Notes: generated by a model from the sequence alone, not told the origin. A DNA stretch of 50,874 bases from UBA1535 sp964371035 (GCA_964371035.1 CAYJLG010000018.1:1-50874); one strand, 5' to 3'. Counted from the stretch's first letter, positions 1 to 8,618 are shown. Numbers and translations: made by a program.

Positions 1-98
1 GCATAATCAATGGAAAAGGTGAAAAACTTGATCCACAAGGAAATGCAACTAGAGCAGAAATAGCGGCTATCATGCATAGATTTATGATGATGGAATAA
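1..98 (+). CDS. C-terminal end of an S-layer homology (SLH) domain protein, 5' end outside window
   Basis: Reading from base 3, an open frame gives 31 residues ending at the TAA at 96-98. The fragment contains LDPQGNATRAEIAAIMHRF, which is the conserved second half of an SLH repeat (D-P-x-x-x-x-T-R-A-E-x-A). SLH modules anchor exported proteins to secondary cell-wall polymers, and they often sit at the C-terminus, as here. Nothing can be said about the rest of the protein. The stop is followed at once by a rho-independent terminator, consistent with the end of a rightward transcription unit. Confidence 0.85.
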   Translation, partial: IINGKGEKLDPQGNATRAEIAAIMHRFMMME

Positions 99-110
99 AA
101 AATTAATTGT

Positions 111-136
111 AAAAAACGGCCTTCGGGTCGTTTTTT
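111..136 (+). terminator. Rho-independent terminator after the SLH gene
   Basis: A short stem (AAAAAACG-GCC, TTCG loop, GGT-CGTTTTTT) is followed by a T run. It lies 13 bases after the SLH stop codon. The TTCG tetraloop is typical of strong intrinsic terminators. Confidence 0.85.
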
Positions 137-263
137 ATTGTTTTATTCGATCGGAAAAAATCGGTATAATAAATGTAATACTATATTTGTAGTGGCATAT
201 GGCATAGGATTTTGCAAGAAAAATTGTGTCATAAGAAAATTATAATGTAAATTAATTTAAAAT

Positions 264-306
264 AAAAAAACTTCAGGACGCCTCTGTCTGGCTCTGAAGT
301 TTTTTA
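264..306 (-). terminator. Terminator of the kam operon
   Basis: Arms ACTTCAG and CTGAAGT are flanked by A and T runs on both sides, so the hairpin can act in either direction. It lies 13 bases beyond the kamE stop on the minus strand and probably ends the lysine-fermentation transcript. Confidence 0.85.
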
Positions 307-318
307 TTTTTATTGTTA

Positions 319-1080
319 TTACACAAGATTTCTCGCAACTATTTGTTCAACTACAAATGTTGCTACATGGTTAGCAAAACTCCCAGATCCAAATCCAGCA
401 TCATATCCTAATTCTTGTGCTAATTCATGAGAAAGTCTCGGACCGCCACAAATTAAGATCATCTTATCTCTTAATCCTTCTGCTTCAAGGATCTCTACTA
501 ATTGTGTCAAATTTGGTATATGCACATCTTTTTGAGTCACAACTTGTGATACAAGTATGGCATCTGCATTTAGTTCTATCGCTTTTGCAACCAATTCTTC
601 GTTTGGTACTTGACTACCCATGTTTACGGCCTCTATACCTTTATATCTTTCAAGTCCATAGTTTCCGTCGAAACCTTTCATGTTCATTATAGCATCTATA
701 CCTACAGTATGAGCATCCGTGCCTGTGCACGCACCTACTATAGTTACTGTTCTTTTGATATTTTCTTCTATATAAGCCTCTATTTCATATTTATCCATAA
801 AATCAGCTGCCACTTTTGGCACTTCAATAGCGCTATAATCAACAGTGTGTTGGCATTTACCATACATAACAAAATATGTATAACCTATGCCCAAATCTTT
901 TGAGTATACTACGGCAGGTTCTTCAAATCCCATTTTTGCCATTAGCTGTCTTGCTGCCTCACTCGCTTCATCGCCTTCTGGGATAGGTAAAGTAAAACTT
1001 AGTTGTATCATCCCATCATTAAGCGTATCTCCATAAGGTTTAATCTTAGTTAAATCTATATTATTTTTGATTTCAGACAT
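319..1080 (-). CDS. kamE: Lysine 5,6-aminomutase, beta (cobalamin-binding) subunit
   Basis: This is the small subunit of the adenosylcobalamin- and PLP-dependent aminomutase that moves the terminal amino group of beta-lysine or D-lysine, giving 3,5- or 2,5-diaminohexanoate. The 253 residues include the base-off B12 motif DAHTVG with His124, which aligns with the cobalt-ligating His133 of the Clostridium sticklandii enzyme. Lys135 lies eleven residues later, the same spacing as the PLP-binding Lys144 of that enzyme. The C-terminal half has a Rossmann-like B12 fold (LICGGPRLSHELAQELGYDAG). The start overlaps the kamD stop as TAATG, with GGAGGTGA inside the end of kamD, so the subunits are probably translationally coupled. 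It is the last gene of the operon. Confidence 0.96.
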   Translation of the reverse strand: MSEIKNNIDLTKIKPYGDTLNDGMIQLSFTLPIPEGDEASEAARQLMAKMGFEEPAVVYSKDLGIGYTYFVMYGKCQHTVDYSAIEVPKVAADFMDKYEIEAYIEENIKRTVTIVGACTGTDAHTVGIDAIMNMKGFDGNYGLERYKGIEAVNMGSQVPNEELVAKAIELNADAILVSQVVTQKDVHIPNLTQLVEILEAEGLRDKMILICGGPRLSHELAQELGYDAGFGSGSFANHVATFVVEQIVARNLV

Positions 1081-2636
1081 TACATGTCACCTCCAAGCAT
1101 CAGCTTTATAAATGGATTGAAGTAGCTTTCGTCTTTTTCAGTTACTCCCGACAAGCCTTTTCCACCTGTAAAAGCTCTTTTTACTCCACCGAATTGACCT
1201 TTTTCAATAGTACCAAAAATTCCTTCTACTTCTATTTCTTTTAGCAACGTTTCTGCTTTTTCAACTATCTCTTGAGCTCTTTTTTGGATAATACCATCTT
1301 TTTTGTATTCGACTTCATCGCCTATATCTCTTGCATTGTTAAATATATATTGAGCATTTTCGATCGAAAGATATCTATCTTGAAGATGTGGCGTATGTAT
1401 AGCTTCAGTCGGCATACCTAAAAGCTGTAATCCTTGATTTGTCCATACAGAAATCATGTTGAACAATGCATCTTGCAAGTGTCCTTTGAAGATGTTTCCT
1501 GTCATGTATTTTGTAGGAGGCATATATTTTAACGGTGCCTTAGGAAATATTTCTCTTGCCATTTGGGCTTGTGCAAGTTCAAACAAGAATCCGTTTTCAA
1601 TGTTTGGGTTCATTTCGAATGCGTGTCCTAGTCCCATCTGTTCTTCTGGTATTCCTGCTTTTAATGCAAACTGTTCGTTTAAAATTTGTGAAGCCAAAAC
1701 TGTATGCGCCTCTTCATATGCGTCTGCTGTAGTTAAGTAGTTGTCTTCTCCTGTATTGATTATTATTCCTGCAAATCCATTGATAATTCTAGAGAAATAC
1801 TGATCTACAAACGTCCTTTGCATGTTGATATCTCTAAACAAAATACCATATATAGCATCATTAAGCATTACATCTAATCTTTCAAGAGCTCCCATAGCAG
1901 CAATTTCAGGCATACAAAGTCCCGAACAATAATTACAAAGTCTTATATATCTTCCTACCTCTTTGCCTACTTCATCTAATGCAGTTCTCATAATCCTAAA
2001 ATTTTCTTGAGTAGCAAAAGTACCTCCAAATCCTTCAGTAGTAGGTCCAAATGGTACGTAATCAAGTAAACTTTGTGCAGTTGTTCTTATTACTGCAATT
2101 ATGTCTGCACCTTGTCTTGCTGCCGCTTGTGCTTGTATAGCGTCTTCGTAAATATTGCCTGTAGCTACTATTACATACAGATACGGTTTTCTACCTTCTC
2201 CAACTGTTTCTATGAAATTTTCTCTTTCTTTTCTATTGTTTGCAATTCTATCTACAGTTTTAATAGCTATTTCTTCAACTATCTTACATATGTTTTCTTC
2301 AGAAGCTACTTCAATCTTTGTTATGTCTAACTCGCCAGAACTAATTTTTTCAGCTATCTGCTGAGCTTCAAGCTTTGTTTGAAGCATGGCATTTCCCATC
2401 CAAAACGCCGCTCCTCTTCCTAAGCCTCCGCCTTCTACTATATTGTCTACGACAATATTTGGCAATGGCACACCTATTTCATCTACTCCATCCACGCCTA
2501 ACAATCTAAGTACTGTTCTTTCAACTGTCACAGTAGTATGTTTGTCAATAAAAGTTTGTACTTCTTCTGCTATATTTGCCGCAGCATTTCTAGCGCTTTT
2601 AATCTTCTCAAAATCTAGATTCAATTTGCTCTGCAT
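1080..2636 (-). CDS. kamD: Lysine 5,6-aminomutase, alpha subunit
   Basis: This is the large subunit of lysine 5,6-aminomutase. It forms the TIM barrel that holds substrate and most of the adenosylcobalamin/PLP active site, in complex with KamE. The 518 residues match the usual family length of about 515-520. Recognisable stretches are GVDEIGVPLPNIVVD near the N-terminus, IRLCNYCSGLCMPEIAAMGA in the barrel, and GGVKRAFTGGKGLSGV near the C-terminus. The start has a clear AGGAGG site. The gene follows kamC by 20 bases and overlaps kamE by one base, fitting one operon. No truncation or unusual residue was noticed. Confidence 0.96.
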   Translation of the reverse strand: MQSKLNLDFEKIKSARNAAANIAEEVQTFIDKHTTVTVERTVLRLLGVDGVDEIGVPLPNIVVDNIVEGGGLGRGAAFWMGNAMLQTKLEAQQIAEKISSGELDITKIEVASEENICKIVEEIAIKTVDRIANNRKERENFIETVGEGRKPYLYVIVATGNIYEDAIQAQAAARQGADIIAVIRTTAQSLLDYVPFGPTTEGFGGTFATQENFRIMRTALDEVGKEVGRYIRLCNYCSGLCMPEIAAMGALERLDVMLNDAIYGILFRDINMQRTFVDQYFSRIINGFAGIIINTGEDNYLTTADAYEEAHTVLASQILNEQFALKAGIPEEQMGLGHAFEMNPNIENGFLFELAQAQMAREIFPKAPLKYMPPTKYMTGNIFKGHLQDALFNMISVWTNQGLQLLGMPTEAIHTPHLQDRYLSIENAQYIFNNARDIGDEVEYKKDGIIQKRAQEIVEKAETLLKEIEVEGIFGTIEKGQFGGVKRAFTGGKGLSGVTEKDESYFNPFIKLMLGGDM

Positions 2637-2656
2637 TTTTCTATACCTCCTGAGGT

Positions 2657-4255
2657 TTATTTGCTTGTTTTTATAATTTCTTCGGCTAATTCGATTATCT
2701 CTATCGGAATTCCAGCCATTTTTGCTATCTTAATAGCATCTTTTGGGATATCATCTTGATTATTGACTTCAATCAGTGAATAATCCATATATCTCGATAT
2801 TTCATCAATACCAGAAAATGTATCTATGTTTTCTGGTAAATTAAGGCCTTTGACTTGATAATTTTGGATATCTTTGTCGTTTGCTATATTGTCATAATGT
2901 GTAGTCAATATAGACATTGAATTGCTATTTTTTAGGTATTGCGTAATCGCCTTAGTAATAGCATATCCTTCTTTAGGGTTTGTACCTCCTGCTAATTCAT
3001 CTATTAATATTAAACTCCTATTTTTTGAACTACTTAGAGCATGTTTAACGTTTAATATCTCTGAACCAAAAGTACTTAATCCTCTCTCAATAGATTGAGA
3101 ATCACCCACAGATATATGAACATGTTCAAACAGGCATAGCGTAGCGTACTCACATGGCACATACATACCATATGATGCGGCACAAGCTATTTGACCAATC
3201 ATGCGCAAACTAACAGTTTTTCCACCCATGTTGGCACCTGTAATACATGTTATTTTCTTGTTTAAATCTACCGAAATGGCAGTATATTCTTTCTTTTTTT
3301 CTTTCAACAAACTTTGTAATTTTAGATTTTTTCCGTTTTTTATTTCTATACAAAGCTCTTTAGTTATTATAGGTTTTGTTGAATTAGTTTTTTGTGCAAA
3401 ATTTGCCTTTGCAATTAAATAATCAAGCCTGCCTATTATTAATTCATTTTTTTGTAAAACATCAGAAAAGCTACCTATTTGTAGCGTTAGGCGTTCTCTG
3501 ATTTTTTGCTCTTCATCATCTTCTTTTTGCTTTAAAAGTTCTATTGCAGCCAGAATTTCATCTATTATTGAATTGTTTTTCAGTTTGAAAAATTTACTTA
3601 AATAATTTTCTCCACAGATAAACAAGCTATCTTCTAATTCTAATTCTGCAATTTTTTCTGAAAACTCTTTGTTTATGACTACTTCAGATTTTAAATTGAA
3701 TTTTATATCGTATTTTTTTTGTAAAGATAACTTTAATTCATTTTGCAATCTTCCTACTTGAAGTTCTTTTTCTCGCTTCTCTTTTCTGATGTTTTTAAGT
3801 TCTTCTGAATACGCATCATAAATATAAAAAGTCATCAAATTTTGTTCTGTTGGATCTAGCATTTTAAAAAGATCAGGCAGTGATTTCAATTCAAGTTCAT
3901 CATATTTCGATAAAAAAACGCCTCTTAAACTTTTTTTTAACCTGTCGATACAAACTAAGAATTTTTTCACTTCGAAAAGTTCAACATCATCTAAAATAAC
4001 ATTATCTTTCGCCCTTAATAATGTTTCTCTAATATATTTTACTTGTTTTAAAGCATCGATGATCTCTCTTCTTTTCTCTGTTTTAAAGCATATTTCTACT
4101 TTGTTTAGTTCATCTTCTAGTTCTTTCTCTTGCCCATAGAGAAATGGTCTAGAATTGTCTTTACACAATATGCCGTATTTGGTTATGGGTTTAATCCCAT
4201 CTAATAAAAAATCAAAGTTTATATTTTTTTTAGTAATTTCAGTTATGTATTCCAT
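2657..4255 (-). CDS. kamC: MutS-like ATPase of the lysine fermentation operon (KamC)
   Basis: The protein is related only to the ATPase end of MutS. Walker A is GANMGGKT (about residues 340-347), Walker B is LILIDE (about 415-420), and GLSTFGSE lies between them. The N-terminal half is helical and coiled-coil-like, and the mismatch-recognition domain is absent. Such genes recur next to lysine 5,6- and ornithine 4,5-aminomutase genes. The likely role, by inference, is maintenance or reactivation of the B12 enzyme rather than DNA repair. The start is set at ATG 4255 because AGGCGGTGA precedes it at good spacing and it follows the kamB stop by one base (TAAtATG). An in-frame GTG at 4267 lies inside kamB and has no convincing ribosome site. 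Confidence 0.8.
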   Translation of the reverse strand: MEYITEITKKNINFDFLLDGIKPITKYGILCKDNSRPFLYGQEKELEDELNKVEICFKTEKRREIIDALKQVKYIRETLLRAKDNVILDDVELFEVKKFLVCIDRLKKSLRGVFLSKYDELELKSLPDLFKMLDPTEQNLMTFYIYDAYSEELKNIRKEKREKELQVGRLQNELKLSLQKKYDIKFNLKSEVVINKEFSEKIAELELEDSLFICGENYLSKFFKLKNNSIIDEILAAIELLKQKEDDEEQKIRERLTLQIGSFSDVLQKNELIIGRLDYLIAKANFAQKTNSTKPIITKELCIEIKNGKNLKLQSLLKEKKKEYTAISVDLNKKITCITGANMGGKTVSLRMIGQIACAASYGMYVPCEYATLCLFEHVHISVGDSQSIERGLSTFGSEILNVKHALSSSKNRSLILIDELAGGTNPKEGYAITKAITQYLKNSNSMSILTTHYDNIANDKDIQNYQVKGLNLPENIDTFSGIDEISRYMDYSLIEVNNQDDIPKDAIKIAKMAGIPIEIIELAEEIIKTSK

Positions 4256-4256
4256 A

Positions 4257-5279
4257 TTATGATTCACCGCCTGACACTACATCAAGGATTTTTACACCTT
4301 GTATATAGCTATTCAATTTTTCGTGAAATTCTTTGCTGTCAAAATAATATCCCTGTGGTGACACAGGATTTATAGTAAGCGCTACAACTTTTACAGTTTT
4401 TAGCACTTGAACTCTAAGTCCTTTTTTCTTTGCATCGTTCCACATGTCTGATTCTATGAATAATTTTGTAGGATCATCTATTACAAAAATAAATTGTTTT
4501 GCGTATTTATTTTGATAAATCTCTTTGAACAAAAGTGGAGTAACAGCACCTTTTACATATATATGAGTAGTATGTTTATCTACTTTCGATGTTATAGTTT
4601 TGCCAGCAGTAATTCCTGTCGCAACGTCTATATATATATCCTCTTTTTCTTCATTTATCAAACAAATTGTAGACGATCCTCCAATTTTTTGTTTAATTTT
4701 TTCTTCTACTTCATCAAGTCTATAACATTCTATAGAAAAAGCTGTTTTTTCTACTACTTTTTTTATATCCCTGCTCAAAACTGCTCCTGTAGCAATAACG
4801 CATGCGTCTGTTATAACAGGTGAGGATGCAGCTTTTCTATCGATAGCACCATCTATAAAGACGATTTCCGCACCGAAATTTAATAGCATTTCCCCTACAG
4901 CCTTGATGTCTGATGTGTTTGATGGCCCTGCTATTTGGACATTTCCACCCTCTTTAACTTTTACCAACACTACCTTGCCCATTGGAGTATTAAAATCAGT
5001 AGTATCTAAAATTTCAAATTTTCCATCTGACATTAATAATGCCTGTTTTGCTGTAGCAATTAGCATATCTTTTGACACATGTATAGTTGGTTTTTCGGTG
5101 TTTGTAACTAAATCTGAACTTTCGCCATCTCTACCTGTAGAAGTTATTCCTATAACCGTATTTTCATGAAAAGCCTCATTTATAAGATAGTTAAGAGTTA
5201 CAGTTTTACCTACATTTTTTGCAAGTCCAACTATTGAAACTATTTTGTAGTTATCTTTTATTTCCCTTATAATACTCAT
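4257..5279 (-). CDS. kamB: P-loop protein of the lysine fermentation operon (KamB)
   Basis: A 340-residue protein with an N-terminal P-loop GLAKNVGKT (residues 18-26), followed by alternating sheet and helix segments such as FEILDTTDF and VFIDGAID that look like a dethiobiotin-synthetase/SIMIBI-type nucleotide-binding fold. It has no signal peptide or membrane segment. It is encoded between kamA and the MutS-like kamC, an arrangement known from lysine-fermenting clostridia and fusobacteria. Its biochemical role was not established there to my knowledge. Because SIMIBI G-proteins chaperone several B12 enzymes, a KamB-KamC reactivation pair is a reasonable inference. The start has a GAGGAG site. 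Confidence 0.75.
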   Translation of the reverse strand: MSIIREIKDNYKIVSIVGLAKNVGKTVTLNYLINEAFHENTVIGITSTGRDGESSDLVTNTEKPTIHVSKDMLIATAKQALLMSDGKFEILDTTDFNTPMGKVVLVKVKEGGNVQIAGPSNTSDIKAVGEMLLNFGAEIVFIDGAIDRKAASSPVITDACVIATGAVLSRDIKKVVEKTAFSIECYRLDEVEEKIKQKIGGSSTICLINEEKEDIYIDVATGITAGKTITSKVDKHTTHIYVKGAVTPLLFKEIYQNKYAKQFIFVIDDPTKLFIESDMWNDAKKKGLRVQVLKTVKVVALTINPVSPQGYYFDSKEFHEKLNSYIQGVKILDVVSGGES

Positions 5280-5340
5280 TTTAGCTCCTCATGTGTAATA
5301 ATATTCAGAACATTGTAGAATGTGGTATTGCCTCGCAAAG

Positions 5341-5374
5341 GCAAATAAATATACATGCAAATATATTTATTTGC
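5341..5374 (-). other. AT-rich hairpin between kamA and kamB
   Basis: Within the 180-base gap, a perfect 13-bp inverted repeat (5341-5353 with 5362-5374) has an 8-base loop. No T run follows on the minus strand, so it is not a standard terminator. It may mark an mRNA processing or stability site that uncouples kamA from the downstream genes. Nothing else coding was seen in 5280-5459. Confidence 0.5.
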
Positions 5375-5459
5375 TTACCTTCAACCTAACAAAACTCTCA
5401 AAACCATTCCCTACATTAAAATCTCTACTTAGAATTTTTAAAGGCTACGGCATAATGAA

Positions 5460-6713
5460 CTAATGCTTAGTTCTTTTTTTTCTTTCTAGTTCAGTAGGTT
5501 CAAGCGAAAGTCTTTCGCCTGCTAACAAGCCTGCAACTCCTGATTTTTGCACTTTTTTCTTCCCTTGGCAAACATCACAAGTACATTCGATGTCTGGTTG
5601 TCCTTGAGGTTCTGTATATGTTGTGATTACACCTTCAAAATTTCTAAGTATAACCTTGCTAGGAGATTGAGATATAATGTACGTAGGCATTGCTGGAGTT
5701 TTTCCACCACCACCTGGTGCATCCACAACAAATGTAGGAACTGCATATCCAGAAGTATGTCCTCTTAATGATTCCATTATTTCTAAACCTTTACTTACAG
5801 GAGTTCTGAAATGAGCGATTCCTAAAGAAAGATCACACTGATATATATAGTAAGGTCTTATTCTTGCTTTTACAAGATCGTGCACTAAATCCATCATGAT
5901 ATGAGGGCAATCATTAACGCCTCTTAATAAAACTGATTGATTTCCTAAAGGAATACCTGCATCTGCTAATTTTCTTATAGCTTCTAAAGCTTCAGGTGTA
6001 AACTCTTTTGGATGATTAAAATGAGTATTAAACCAAACAGGATGGTATTTTTTCAGCATATTTACTAAATCATCTGTAATTCTTTGTGGACAAACTACAG
6101 GAGTTCTCGATCCTATACGGATAATTTCAACATGTGGTATCGCCCTTAAATTTTTGATAATATACTCTAAAGTTTCATCAGATACAAGTAATGGATCTCC
6201 ACCTGAAAGTAAAACGTCTCTCACTTCAGGGTGATTTTTTATGTATTCTATACATTTATCAATATTTTCTAGCGGAACTGCATTGTCTTGTTGTCCAGCA
6301 AATCTTCTTCTAGTACAGTGTCTACAGTACATAGAACACTGATCTGTAATCAAAAACAAAACTCTATCAGGATATCTGTGAGTAAGACCTGGAGCAGGAG
6401 AATCACCATCTTCATGTAAAGGGTCTTCCATATCAGCAGCACTTATATGAGTTTCAGCCATGATAGGAGCCGCTTGCATTCTTACAGGACATCTTCTGTC
6501 ATCTTTATCCATTAGAGCAGCATAGTAAGGAGTTATCCCCATTCTAAACTTAGATAGAACTGTTTCAATATCTTTTTGTTCTTGTTCAGTTAAATTTATG
6601 ATTTGTTTCAACGCTTCAACAGTATCTATTCTGTTGTTTACTTGCCAGTGCCAATCATTCCATTGCTCTGGAGTTACATTTTTCCACATAGGAATTTCGT
6701 TATAATAAGCCAT
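5460..6713 (-). CDS. kamA: Lysine 2,3-aminomutase
   Basis: A radical SAM, PLP-dependent enzyme converting L-lysine to L-beta-lysine, the first step of the fermentation. The 417 residues match the clostridial enzyme. The iron-sulfur motif is Cys126-x3-Cys130-x2-Cys133 (CSMYCRHC). The PLP lysine is Lys338 in PGGGGKTP. Asp294 and Asp331 align with the residues that bind the substrate epsilon-amino group. A C-terminal CTCDVC group fits the zinc site of the clostridial protein. A GGGAGG site precedes the ATG. Inverted-repeat hairpins lie in both flanking gaps, so its transcript segment may be stabilised or processed separately. Confidence 0.97.
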   Translation of the reverse strand: MAYYNEIPMWKNVTPEQWNDWHWQVNNRIDTVEALKQIINLTEQEQKDIETVLSKFRMGITPYYAALMDKDDRRCPVRMQAAPIMAETHISAADMEDPLHEDGDSPAPGLTHRYPDRVLFLITDQCSMYCRHCTRRRFAGQQDNAVPLENIDKCIEYIKNHPEVRDVLLSGGDPLLVSDETLEYIIKNLRAIPHVEIIRIGSRTPVVCPQRITDDLVNMLKKYHPVWFNTHFNHPKEFTPEALEAIRKLADAGIPLGNQSVLLRGVNDCPHIMMDLVHDLVKARIRPYYIYQCDLSLGIAHFRTPVSKGLEIMESLRGHTSGYAVPTFVVDAPGGGGKTPAMPTYIISQSPSKVILRNFEGVITTYTEPQGQPDIECTCDVCQGKKKVQKSGVAGLLAGERLSLEPTELERKKRTKH

Positions 6714-6753
6714 TTTTTCCTCCCAAAATTATATTTTCTTTATGATGTAGAAT

Positions 6754-6788
6754 TAGGTTGTCTTCATTAAATAAAATCCGACAACCTA
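6754..6788 (-). other. Intercistronic hairpin between kdd and kamA
   Basis: A perfect 9-bp stem (TAGGTTGTC at 6754-6762, GACAACCTA at 6780-6788) has a 17-base loop. It lies 11 bases after the kdd stop with no T run on the minus strand, so partial attenuation or mRNA stabilisation is more likely than full termination. Confidence 0.5.
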
Positions 6789-6798
6789 TTTTATATTA

Positions 6799-7839
6799 TT
6801 ATCCCGCGTAAAGCTCTGTATAAAGCTTTCTTAACGGTTCACATTCTCTCATTATTTGAAGAGATATCTCAGCATGATTTTTAGTATATCCGTTTCCAAC
6901 TATCATATTTACATCTTTGCCTACTCCTTCAGCACCTAGCGCTGCTTTTGTAAAGCTTGTAGCCATACTAAAGAAATATACAGTACCATCATCTTTACAA
7001 GAAAGTATACTTCCCATTTCACAGTTTTCTCTACTTACACAGTTAATTACTAGATCGCAAAGCTTTCCATCTGTAACTTCCATGATTTTTTCATAAACTT
7101 CAACTGCATTTGAAGCATCTCCAGCTATACAGTGATCTGCAAGATTTAAATCTTTAATTTTTTGGAGTGAACTTTCTCTATGTCCCCAACAAATAACTTT
7201 CCCTGTGATACCTGCTCTTTTCTTTGCTTCGTACAAGCACAACATTCCTGATTTACCTGCTCCTCCAATTACTAAAACAGTATCGCCTGGTTTAACTAAT
7301 TTAGCAGCTTGTGCAGGCGCACCTGCAACGTCTAAAACAGATAGTGCCAGATTTTCTGGGATATCAGAAGGCAATTTCGCATAAATTCCACTTTCAAACA
7401 ATATTGCTTGTCCTTTGATATCAACTTGATCTATCTCTTTTCTTACTTCTAAAATTTCTTCAATTACAAGAGGAGTCAACGATAAAGAAACTAATGTTGC
7501 AATTTTGTCGCCTGGTTTCAAATCAATTTTTCCCTCTAAAGCTGGCCCTACTTCTTTAACTGTACCAATAAGCATACCACCTGAGCCAGTTACTGGGTTT
7601 TGATGTTTTCCTCTTTCAGCAACGATGCCTTTCATTATTTTTTTAATTTCTTCAACGTCTCCGTTTGCTTGATCTTTTATTTGTGTAAAGCTTGCCGAGT
7701 CAACATTTAAAGTCTGCACATCTATTAATATTTCATTGTCATAAATCTCCATAGTATTGTCGATTTTTAATGCAGGCTGTGGCAATACTCCTTTTGGTTC
7801 AATTACTCTGTGTGTTCCGAATGGGTTACCTTTTTTCAT
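6799..7839 (-). CDS. kdd: L-erythro-3,5-diaminohexanoate dehydrogenase
   Basis: An NAD(P)-linked oxidative deaminase that converts 3,5-diaminohexanoate, the product of KamDE, to 5-amino-3-oxohexanoate with release of ammonia. The 346 residues have a medium-chain-dehydrogenase-like layout. A nucleotide-binding loop VLVIGGAGKSGM lies at about residues 190-200 and TGSGGMLIGTVKEVGP in the N-terminal domain. The combination with kamA and kamDE in one operon makes the assignment firm. It is the first gene after the sigma-54 promoter, with AGGAGG before the ATG. The next pathway enzymes (kce, kal) are absent here. Confidence 0.92.
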   Translation of the reverse strand: MKKGNPFGTHRVIEPKGVLPQPALKIDNTMEIYDNEILIDVQTLNVDSASFTQIKDQANGDVEEIKKIMKGIVAERGKHQNPVTGSGGMLIGTVKEVGPALEGKIDLKPGDKIATLVSLSLTPLVIEEILEVRKEIDQVDIKGQAILFESGIYAKLPSDIPENLALSVLDVAGAPAQAAKLVKPGDTVLVIGGAGKSGMLCLYEAKKRAGITGKVICWGHRESSLQKIKDLNLADHCIAGDASNAVEVYEKIMEVTDGKLCDLVINCVSRENCEMGSILSCKDDGTVYFFSMATSFTKAALGAEGVGKDVNMIVGNGYTKNHAEISLQIMRECEPLRKLYTELYAG

Positions 7840-7897
7840 TTTTATTCCTCCTAAGAAATTATTAATTTTCTATATTTTATAATCTTAAATGGATAAT

Positions 7898-7913
7898 TGC
7901 AAATTATGTGCCA
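7898..7913 (-). promoter_or_regulatory. Sigma-54 (-24/-12) promoter of the kdd-kam operon
   Basis: The minus strand reads TGGCACATAATTTGCA. It matches the sigma-54 consensus TGGCACG-N4-TTGCW at every fixed position except one (A for the G at position 7), with exact -24/-12 spacing. It lies 59 bases before the kdd start codon. A sigma-54 activator gene is encoded about 740 bases away, and its putative binding motif lies 84 bases upstream of the promoter. Confidence 0.9.
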
Positions 7914-7996
7914 ATTTTTTGATATTAGAAAAAAATTAAATTATATTAGTTTTACAAGATATTTATCGATTTGCGTATAAAACCCTTAAATATAAG

Positions 7997-8012
7997 TGCC
8001 GAATTTTAGGCA
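7997..8012. promoter_or_regulatory. Putative activator binding site (UAS) upstream of the kdd promoter
   Basis: TGCCGAATTTTAGGCA is a partial palindrome (TGCC-N8-GGCA). It lies 84 bases upstream of the sigma-54 element, the normal enhancer distance. Near copies occur at 8598 and 8619 in front of the sigma-54 activator gene, which supports it as that protein's site. Confidence 0.65.
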
Positions 8013-8023
8013 TTAAAATTCAC

Positions 8024-8053
8024 TTGTTACACCTATAGTATTTATGGTATAAT
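8024..8053 (+). promoter_or_regulatory. Sigma-A promoter for the DUF1934 gene
   Basis: TTGTTA at 8024-8029 and TATAAT at 8048-8053 are separated by 18 bases. The start codon lies about 70 bases downstream. It diverges from the sigma-54 promoter of the kam operon. Confidence 0.7.
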
Positions 8054-8129
8054 TTAATTAATAGAAAATTTTTTTGATGCTGAAATAATTATTCAAAAAA
8101 ACAACTAAAATATGAAACTAGGTGAAAAT

Positions 8130-8540
8130 GTGAAAATAAAAGTTACTGGTCAACAATTTGGCCAAGATGGCAATAAAATAGATGAAATTCAGCTTATTAC
8201 TGAAGCTAAAGCTACTAAATCAGGCGATGTATTTATCATTGATTATACAGAAAAAAGCGAAAATCAGGAAGACGATATAAAGACAAGAATTAGAGCTACA
8301 AAAGAGAAATTAACGCTAACTAAAATTAGCATAGTTTCTTCTACTCTAGAATTCGAAAAAAACAAATCCTTTAAATCTTCTTACAGTACTCCTTATGGCA
8401 ATATAAATATGACTTTGGCTACCTCGGATTATCTGTTGAATCTTGATAATGATGGTTTTGGAAATATTCATTTGATGTATGATATTAGTCTTGGAGATAG
8501 CGAAGCTTATACTAATGTTCTAAACATTGATATTTATTAA
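8130..8540 (+). CDS. DUF1934 (YwiB-like) small beta-barrel protein
   Basis: A soluble protein of about 136 residues rich in beta strands. It resembles the DUF1934/YwiB calycin-like family of Firmicutes, with the typical middle (STPYGNINMTLATSDY) and a C-terminal strand pair (LMYDISLGD). Its function is unknown. The start is placed at GTG 8130 because AGGTG lies five bases before it. An in-frame ATG at 8112 has no ribosome site and would add six residues. It stands between the divergent kam operon and the sigma-54 activator, and is probably read from the promoter at 8024. A link to lysine metabolism is not evident. Confidence 0.75.
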   Translation: MKIKVTGQQFGQDGNKIDEIQLITEAKATKSGDVFIIDYTEKSENQEDDIKTRIRATKEKLTLTKISIVSSTLEFEKNKSFKSSYSTPYGNINMTLATSDYLLNLDNDGFGNIHLMYDISLGDSEAYTNVLNIDIY

Positions 8541-8597
8541 TTATTTAGTTTATTTTTACAGCAATTTTTACATATGCCATTTGAATACAAACCGTGT

Positions 8598-8613
8598 TGC
8601 CGAATTTTGGGCG
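8598..8613. promoter_or_regulatory. Second copy of the putative activator site
   Basis: TGCCGAATTTTGGGCG differs from the site at 7997 at two of sixteen positions. It lies 52 bases before the activator's start codon and 21 bases, two helical turns, before a third, weaker copy. Confidence 0.6.
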
Positions 8614-8618
8614 ATTGT

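Noticed and set aside
3215..3245. TTGGCACC in the kamC gene as a second sigma-54 promoter
   Set aside because: It lacks a TTGC -12 element at the proper distance and lies inside coding sequence on the wrong strand for the operon.
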